Assembly: GCA_022641965.1 (NCBI GenBank)
Contig: JALCDX010000008.1
Location: 1 to 58,605 of the forward strand
Reading direction: 5' to 3'
Source of the DNA: Lactobacillus sp.
GTDB lineage: Bacteria > Bacillota > Bacilli > Lactobacillales > Lactobacillaceae
DNA length: 58,605 nucleotides
Both the position numbers and the translations under genes were made by a program. Shown piece after piece: positions 53,801 to 58,605 of the stretch (the first letter of the stretch is position 1; each line of letters begins with the position of its first letter). Under the pieces are notes generated by a model. That model had not been told where the DNA came from. It saw nothing but the letters and a program-made list of their open reading frames with translations, and searched no databases.

Positions 53801-54337
53801 GGTTTGAAACTTGCCAGCCATCTCAGCCTGAACGCCAGCTGATAAAATACCCAAGTCGTGAAATTTGGCCCTGGCTTCTTCAGCTTGTGCCTGCTTGCTT
53901 AATTCAGTAAAATCAATTTCAGCGCTGCGGCCTAATTGCACAGCTTGGTACAAATCACCCATCAAACCCGGATTTGGCTGCTGAGTTTGCAGCAGGTGCA
54001 GTTGAGATTGCACCTGCGAAAAAACCTTGCGCACTAGCATTTGCCCGCCAGCATCGTCAAGCACAGTCAGCTGCTTGCCAGGTGCATCCCGCAAAAAGAA
54101 CCAAGCCAGCCGGGAAAATGACAAAATATGCAAATTTTTGACAGCCGGTTCTGCTTGCCCAGTTAAGTCGCCAAGTTTGCGGAGAGCCCGCACTTCTGTG
54201 GTAAACTTAATATGATTAGGAACTAACAAAAAAGTTTGCTCCTGGGGATGTTTTAAGTAGGTCGCCACTGCGGCTTCAATGCTTAAACTTTCCAAATCAT
54301 CGCTTTGGCGACCAGTTATTAATGAAATCATGCTCAT
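50873..54337 (-). CDS. addB: ATP-dependent nuclease subunit B (RexB type)
   Basis: A 1154-residue AddB/RexB subunit. The region where AddB of Bacillus has a Walker A loop reads ITGRQSDDLES, so ATP binding is not expected, as in lactic acid bacteria RexB. The nuclease motif is GKIDRVDLAEQEDEVVGQVIDYKSS. The four cysteines that hold [4Fe-4S] in Bacillus AddB are not visible. The function, Chi recognition and end cutting with AddA, is inferred from the family. Confidence 0.92.
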   Translation of the reverse strand: MSMISLITGRQSDDLESLSIEAAVATYLKHPQEQTFLLVPNHIKFTTEVRALRKLGDLTGQAEPAVKNLHILSFSRLAWFFLRDAPGKQLTVLDDAGGQMLVRKVFSQVQSQLHLLQTQQPNPGLMGDLYQAVQLGRSAEIDFTELSKQAQAEEARAKFHDLGILSAGVQAEMAGKFQTSSDFLLQFNQLLADKDVSHLHFLFCGFAHFSQPELMTIKLLTSKGAQVKLYFETKTGALNQQPVAGDYDYVVQTTIQRLQRFWRSRHLRWQEQIVPASPRSDQQALLNRFWTRQNSAADSQNLNNDNVVQLVKADSRYAEAYFVARTIYQQVALGQARFRDFLVLAPDLQAYETYLLPILRQNQVPFFDDLQRQMKYHPLVVLLENLRALTNGDWSTSALLAILKTNLLIPSWYGDEREFTADLDLLENFVLAHGINHKRWLQNWEPFAQANLLAIDHNQAVLTRLERLRKFITSQIEPVLAKLETETDPRQAATSLFEFLVESGVARRLDQWRKEASDRGDQQAAQEPEQVWDLLIALLQDYLLLAPAQFDEDEFFELLTNGFSQASFSQIPSTLDAVNVSEFGMVQQHAYRQVFIIGATSTALPKIEHQPGFITSENIASVQAAFNDSSYLEDQQRLNNLDQDYQFGRALSLASQRVYLSYPVLNAANERLEPSIYFDRLQTVSGPVFAQHDLPARDGSDFLNFVTNPAASLGYLAYLKQAELLKIAAEYEPALTKQVLTSAQFDNQPENIGPDLAQQLYGKKLSASVSQLETYYGNSFEYFLTYGLRLKPRLENALDVVQAGNYYHQTMDNLVKYLRAHNLQLKQLSAKDLHELVAHLHTQLQEQPRYQQLQQEPLNQYLFSLLNQTTHKLVASWHSRSQNTQLQPRYSELGFGLGQPVPGLSFDISDQIGISLRGKIDRVDLAEQEDEVVGQVIDYKSSAKSFDLGMFASGLALQMVSYLDVLAKHQDFFAGEKPLALLGAFYQTVTGQVERLNLRNLFTADLQLKPDLANGQQRLLYKGLLINDPDLIRLADQSLRDHQKSQLYGGTSIKKKGGLSLPRTATFSPQQFDQLLAYDEYLLKQAGQQILNGQIELNPYRRGQQTQLQYSNFKDIFFFDPMLNGNRYHEITYLSKTDLFALIKTALENEAEHD

Positions 54338-54399
54338 GCTCCTTGCTTTTCATTTTAGCATAGGAGCTCTCTTCAACTTATAAGGAAGGATGAATTAAG

Positions 54400-55311
54400 G
54401 TGAAGACTAGTTTTGCTGCTCATGGAAAAGTAATTTTGATTGGCGATCATTCCGTTGTTTATGGCTACGATGCCTTGGCCGTCCCTGCTAAGACTCTGCA
54501 AATTGTCACGACGATCGAGCCAATTAAAAAGGACTTTTGGATGGATACGCCGCGTTATCATGGACCGCTGTTTACCGCGCCAGATGAATTTGACGGCATT
54601 AAGTACATCGTCCGGGCAATGAAAGCTAAAGCCTACCGCCGGCAGGCCTTAAAAGTTACCTACACTGGCGAAATTCCGATGCAGCGCGGGCTAGGTTCTT
54701 CAGCCGCTGTCGCTTTTGGGACAACCCAAGCTTTAAACGAGTACTATCACCTGCATTTATCCCGCGATGATATCATGGCGATTACTAACCATGCTGAAAT
54801 GATTACGCACGGCAAAGCTTCCGGCCTAGATGCGGCCACTGTTGCTTCCAATTATGCTGTGTCATTTTCAACCAAGACTGGGACTGAAGAACTGACTGGA
54901 AAATTAGGCAGCTTTTTAGTTATGCTGGATACGGGTCAAATGGGCAACACCAAGGAAGCTGTCACGCAAGTGCATGAATTATATGCTAAAAACCGGTCTG
55001 TTCGACAAGATATGCGGGCTTTAGGCAAACTGGCCCCCGTTTTCAAAAAGGCTTTTCTAGCTCATGATGCAGCGACTTGCGGGGATTGTTTCAACCAGGC
55101 CCAAGATATTTTGGCTTCCTTTGGTATCTCCACTGACAAAATTGACAGCTTGTGCGAACTAGCCAACCAGAATGGCGCGTTTGGCGCTAAATTGTCAGGC
55201 GGCGGTTTAGGCGGGATTGTGATCGCTTTGGTCCCTGATCCAACCGTCGGCCAGAAAATCATCAACTTGGCAAAGGGACAAATTGCCCATGCTTGGATCG
55301 AGGAAATTTAA
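54400..55311 (+). CDS. mvk: Mevalonate kinase
   Basis: A 303-residue GHMP kinase that phosphorylates mevalonate. Motifs are GKVILIGDHSVVYGYDA, the ATP loop MQRGLGSSAAVAFG and KLSGGGLGGIVIAL. It starts with GTG 54400 after AAGGAAGG. It is the first gene of an operon for isopentenyl diphosphate synthesis; HMG-CoA synthase and reductase are not in the window. Confidence 0.95.
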   Translation: MKTSFAAHGKVILIGDHSVVYGYDALAVPAKTLQIVTTIEPIKKDFWMDTPRYHGPLFTAPDEFDGIKYIVRAMKAKAYRRQALKVTYTGEIPMQRGLGSSAAVAFGTTQALNEYYHLHLSRDDIMAITNHAEMITHGKASGLDAATVASNYAVSFSTKTGTEELTGKLGSFLVMLDTGQMGNTKEAVTQVHELYAKNRSVRQDMRALGKLAPVFKKAFLAHDAATCGDCFNQAQDILASFGISTDKIDSLCELANQNGAFGAKLSGGGLGGIVIALVPDPTVGQKIINLAKGQIAHAWIEEI

Positions 55312-56285
55312 TGTCAGCGACTGCAATAGCACATACTAATATTGCTTTAATAAAATACTGGGGCAAAGCTGATCCTGATTTGCGTTTGCCGCTAATGAAC
55401 AGCTTGTCGATGACGCTGGACAAATTTTATACGGAAACCACCCTTTCTTGGCAAACGTCCGATCAATTTTTCTTAAATGGGAAACTGCAAGCGGCAGCTG
55501 ACAGCCAGCGCGTTTTTTCATACCTGCATTTGCTCGAGCGGCGTTTGAATTTGCCGAATCGGCATTACTTAGTCAGATCTGTCAATCATGTGCCGACTAG
55601 TGCCGGCCTTGCTTCTTCCAGCTCAGCTTTTGCGGCCCTGGCCGCTGCCTTTGACCAGTTGCAGCAGCTGCATTTGAGCCGGCAAGATTTGTCTCGTTTG
55701 GCCCGGCTGGGGTCAGGGTCAGCGACGCGGTCGATTTTCGGCGGTTTTGCTGAATGGCAAGCCGGCGACGATGCAAATTCCTATGCTGTGCCAATTGATG
55801 AACGCCCAAAACTGGACCTGCATTTGCTGGTCGTCGAATTAGACCAGCAGCCTAAAAAAATTTCTTCAACAATCGGGATGCAGCGGGCACAAACTTCGCC
55901 CTTCTATCAAACTTGGCTTGAGCGCAACCCGGACGAAATAGCTCAAATGAAGCTGGCGATCCAACAAGCTGATTTTGATAAAATTGGCCAATTAGCTGAA
56001 CTCAATGCTAATGAAATGCACGCTTTAAATCTGACTGCCCAGCCTCCGTTTACTTATTTTGAACCGGCCACAATGCAAATTATTAAGTGGGTTCAGGCCT
56101 GGCGGGCAGCTGGCATTCCCTGTTATTACACGATAGATGCGGGCCCTAATGTCAAAATTTTGACAAGTTTAAAAAATTGCAAAGTTCTCAGCAGTCGACT
56201 TGCCCAACTCATGCCGAGTGCTAAGATTGTGGTGACAAATTTTGGTCCAGGCGTAAAGAGCTGGTCCAACTCTGACATGGAATAG
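55311..56285 (+). CDS. mvaD: Diphosphomevalonate decarboxylase
   Basis: A 324-residue GHMP enzyme that makes isopentenyl diphosphate by ATP-dependent decarboxylation. Motifs include HTNIALIKYWGKAD, SAGLASSSSAFAALAAAF and SGSATRSIFGGFAEW, and DAGPNVKIL with the catalytic aspartate. The ATG at 55311 shares its first base with the mvk stop (TAATG), with GAGGAA upstream. The usual length is 320-335. Confidence 0.95.
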   Translation: MSATAIAHTNIALIKYWGKADPDLRLPLMNSLSMTLDKFYTETTLSWQTSDQFFLNGKLQAAADSQRVFSYLHLLERRLNLPNRHYLVRSVNHVPTSAGLASSSSAFAALAAAFDQLQQLHLSRQDLSRLARLGSGSATRSIFGGFAEWQAGDDANSYAVPIDERPKLDLHLLVVELDQQPKKISSTIGMQRAQTSPFYQTWLERNPDEIAQMKLAIQQADFDKIGQLAELNANEMHALNLTAQPPFTYFEPATMQIIKWVQAWRAAGIPCYYTIDAGPNVKILTSLKNCKVLSSRLAQLMPSAKIVVTNFGPGVKSWSNSDME

Positions 56286-56295
56286 AGGTTTCATC

Positions 56296-57411
56296 TTGAT
56301 TTCTGTTAAAGCACCAGGCAAGTTGTATATTGCCGGAGAATATGCCGTTTTAGAGCAAAATTGCCCTGCTATTTTGGTTGCTTTGAATCGTTATGTGTTC
56401 GTCACCATCAAGCAAAGCGAAAATCAGACCGGCAGCATCTACTCAAAGCAGTACTCGCAAGACTCTTTGCATTGGGTCAGACATGGGGATAAAATAATAA
56501 TTGATAACCGTGATAATCCCTTTGCTTTTATCCTTTCTGCCATCCAATACACCGAAAAGTACGTGCTCGAACGCGGGATTCGTTTAGCGGTCTACGATCT
56601 GCATGTCAATTCCAACTTGGATTCGGCTGATGGCAAAAAGTACGGTTTAGGCTCTTCAGCTGCTGTAACGGTCGCCACTGTCAAAGCTATTTTGCAGTTT
56701 TATCAATTGCCAGTTACTCGTGACTTGCTTTTTAAAATTGCAGCCATCGCACACTACAGCGTGCAAAAAAATGGCTCAGCTGGTGATGTAGCGTCTAGCG
56801 TTTATGGCGGCTGGCTGGCTTACCAAACTTTCGATAAAAAATGGCTCAAGGATGAGCTGCGCAGCAAAACTTTTTTGCAAGTAGTAACTGAAGCTTGGCC
56901 GGGGTTAAAGATTCAAAGTCTTGAGCCGCCAAAGGGTTTGCAGCTGCTCATCGGCTGGACGCAGAAGCCGGCTTCGACTTCCCAACTGGTTGACGAATCA
57001 AATGCGCAAAAAGCGGTTCTTCAATACAGCTATGCTAAATTTTTGCTAAATTCGCGGCAATGCGTGCTGAGAATAATCGCGGGATTTGCTAAAGGCAACA
57101 TCCACCTTATTCAGCAGCAAATTCGTGCTAACCGGTTGATTTTGCAAAAATTTGGCCAGCTAAATCATATTGCAGTAGAAATTCCGCGGCTGCATCAGCT
57201 GATTAGCATCGCCGAAAAGCACCACGGGGCTGCGAAAACTTCTGGCGCCGGTGGAGGCGACTGCGGCATTGTTATCGGCAGTGCTGATACCGAAGTTGAC
57301 GCTTTAAAGCAGGAGTGGCTGGCTAATGGCATTTTGCCACTAGATTTCCAGGTCCACCCTGCTGGGCAAACCGTTGTAGTAGAAAGCGAAAAACAAAATG
57401 GATGCAGATAA
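56296..57411 (+). CDS. mvaK2: Phosphomevalonate kinase
   Basis: A 371-residue GHMP kinase for the second phosphorylation of mevalonate. Motifs: APGKLYIAGEYAVLE, KKYGLGSSAAVTVAT and the late KTSGAGGGDCGIVI. It starts with TTG 56296 behind AGAGG. Overlap with fni is 14 bases. Confidence 0.95.
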   Translation: MISVKAPGKLYIAGEYAVLEQNCPAILVALNRYVFVTIKQSENQTGSIYSKQYSQDSLHWVRHGDKIIIDNRDNPFAFILSAIQYTEKYVLERGIRLAVYDLHVNSNLDSADGKKYGLGSSAAVTVATVKAILQFYQLPVTRDLLFKIAAIAHYSVQKNGSAGDVASSVYGGWLAYQTFDKKWLKDELRSKTFLQVVTEAWPGLKIQSLEPPKGLQLLIGWTQKPASTSQLVDESNAQKAVLQYSYAKFLLNSRQCVLRIIAGFAKGNIHLIQQQIRANRLILQKFGQLNHIAVEIPRLHQLISIAEKHHGAAKTSGAGGGDCGIVIGSADTEVDALKQEWLANGILPLDFQVHPAGQTVVVESEKQNGCR

Positions 57412-58444
57412 GCAACGAAAAATTGATCAATTACGATTAGCAAGTTCATTTTTTATACCAAACAAGAGCAACGACTTTGACCAGATGCATTTAGTTGCAC
57501 CTGAATTGCCAGAAACCAGAGTCCAGCCTGAAATTCTCTCAACCGAAATTTTTGGCTACCGAATTGCGGCTCCTTTCTTTATTGAAGCGATGACTGGTGG
57601 GTCAGATTTGTCTTTCCAAGTTAATAAGGACCTGTCGCTGGCCGCTTGCAAGACTCATATTCCAATGGCTTTAGGATCAGCTTCCATGCTGGAACATGAT
57701 GAAAAACAGTTAAAGAGTTTTACGGTTGCGCGGGAATTTGACCCAGATGGGTTAATTTTTGCCAACATTAACCCTGAAACTTCACCTGAGTGGGCGGGCC
57801 GCATCGTCGACGAACTTGGCGCAGATGCTTTGCAAATCCACTTAAATGCCCCACAAGAATTGGTTATGCCAGAAGGCATGCGGGACTTCCACTGGATCGA
57901 CAAGATTGTTGATATCAAGGAGGCTGTTGATGTGCCAGTGGTCGTCAAAGCCGTTGGCTTTGGTTTTGACAAGGATAGCATTCAACTGTTGATGGACAAC
58001 GGCATTGAATGGGTTGACTTAGGCGGTGCTGGTGGTACCAATTTCGTTCAAATTGAAAATGCCCGTGGCCATGGCGATTACGATTACTTAGGCGACTTGG
58101 GCTTATCAACCGTAGTCAGCTTGATGACTGCGCGGCAATTAAATGCTGGCGACCGCAGCCGGAAGATTGGCGTCTTTGCTTCTGGTGGTGTGCGTCAGCC
58201 GCTGGACATCATGAAATCGCTGGTTCTAGGAGCTCGCATGGTTGGGATTGCTTCAACCTTCCTGCACACCGTGCAAAAAGGCGGTTCTGAAGCCTTAGTT
58301 GAGCAAATCAATGAATGGAAACAACAACTTGGCGGTCTGTTTGCCCTCTTCGGCTACAACAACTTGGTTGAAGTTTCAACGCACGGCCACTTCTACTTTG
58401 ACTTGCCGCTGCAAGCAAAATTAGAACAAATTTTGAAATACTAA
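57398..58444 (+). CDS. fni: Type 2 isopentenyl-diphosphate delta-isomerase
   Basis: A 348-residue FMN-dependent isomerase that interconverts isopentenyl and dimethylallyl diphosphate. The TIM-barrel shows PFFIEAMTGGS, MALGSASML, LQIHLNAPQE, VVVKAVGFG and VDLGGAGGTNF, all typical of Fni. It is the last gene of the mevalonate operon and ends 35 bases before the IS copy. Confidence 0.96.
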   Translation: MDADKQRKIDQLRLASSFFIPNKSNDFDQMHLVAPELPETRVQPEILSTEIFGYRIAAPFFIEAMTGGSDLSFQVNKDLSLAACKTHIPMALGSASMLEHDEKQLKSFTVAREFDPDGLIFANINPETSPEWAGRIVDELGADALQIHLNAPQELVMPEGMRDFHWIDKIVDIKEAVDVPVVVKAVGFGFDKDSIQLLMDNGIEWVDLGGAGGTNFVQIENARGHGDYDYLGDLGLSTVVSLMTARQLNAGDRSRKIGVFASGGVRQPLDIMKSLVLGARMVGIASTFLHTVQKGGSEALVEQINEWKQQLGGLFALFGYNNLVEVSTHGHFYFDLPLQAKLEQILKY

Positions 58445-58478
58445 TTAAATCGCAAACACAAAAAAGAGGATCTCTGAC

Positions 58479-58605
58479 TGAAGTGCCATACAAAAGTTAG
58501 ACATTTTGTAAATTCTTAAATATTAGCTAATACACGATCTCTGTATTCTACAGGCTTCGTGTATTTTAGTTTGTTGGAGCATCTAATGTTGTTGAACCAG
58601 TAAAC
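58479..58605 (-). mobile_element. IS3-family insertion sequence, right end (partial, inverted copy)
   Basis: The reverse complement of bases 78-204 with three mismatches. The element boundary is at 58479 (TGAAGTGCC...). It runs off the right edge of the window. The 127 bases include the terminal non-coding tail and the last 29 codons of the transposase. Confidence 0.88.
58516..58605 (-). CDS. IS3-family transposase, C-terminal fragment
   Basis: The final 29 codons of the same transposase as at the left edge, on the minus strand, with TAA at 58518-58516. It differs from the left copy by two residues (TKPVEYR against TNPVKYR), so the two ends are separate copies and not one sequence assembled twice. 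Confidence 0.85.
   Translation of the reverse strand, partial: VYWFNNIRCSNKLKYTKPVEYRDRVLANI

Noticed and set aside
1-58605. CRISPR arrays, tRNA or 16S/23S rRNA genes, prophage
   Set aside because: No regularly spaced repeats, no rRNA-like stretches and no phage structural genes were seen; no tRNA cloverleaf was recognised by eye, though a tRNA scan was not run.

Overview
The window looks like a chromosomal segment of a low-to-mid GC Firmicute of the family Lactobacillaceae. Evidence: the lspA/rluD, plsY-parE-parC, dinG-tseB-asnS-dnaD-nth, ypsA/gpsB/rnpB and recU-pbp1A neighbourhoods, the mevalonate route to isoprenoids, RexAB-type AddAB, an XerS-type single recombinase, strong GGAGG ribosome sites, and TTG/GTG starts. 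I cannot name the species. Both ends are 3' ends of the same IS3-family element in inverted orientation, so the window may be one assembly contig bounded by IS copies.

Layout. 1-2.5 kb: IS end, HesB-like protein, higBA toxin-antitoxin, a flavin-binding split-barrel protein, and an unannotated type I toxin-antitoxin locus (29-residue holin-like toxin with antisense RNA). 2.5-12.9 kb: a B3/B4 protein and an MFS exporter that share a leader/attenuator design, a deaminase, a C1-family peptidase, four GNAT acetyltransferases, MarR, a sugar O-acetyltransferase, a frameshifted MerR gene, ogt, an endo/exonuclease/phosphatase and plsY. 13-21 kb: parE-parC, ppaC, cyclophilin and the divergent deoR/deoC pair. 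21-22.4 kb: a probable small RNA, a dif-like inverted repeat and xerS. Genes to the left of xerS from 13 kb run mostly rightward and genes to its right mostly leftward, as expected at a replication terminus.

22.4-36.7 kb: two DegV (FakB-like) proteins, MarR, rqcH, then the leftward operon ebsA-like, fhs, lspA, rluD, carA, carB. The CarA/CarB pair is full length but appears to have lost the glutaminase nucleophile and histidine and the metal ligands of both ATP-grasp sites, while the C-terminal allosteric domain is kept. This is the most unusual thing in the window. A phosphoesterase and a THUMP methyltransferase follow.

36.7-58.6 kb: rnpB, gpsB, ypsA, recU, a class A PBP, then a leftward block for DNA repair and replication (nth, dnaD, asnS, tseB, dinG, addA, addB), then the rightward mevalonate operon mvk-mvaD-mvaK2-fni, ended by the second IS copy. 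Nth and AddB lack the cysteine clusters that hold [4Fe-4S] in many homologues. All readings are by eye; no searches or folding programs were run.
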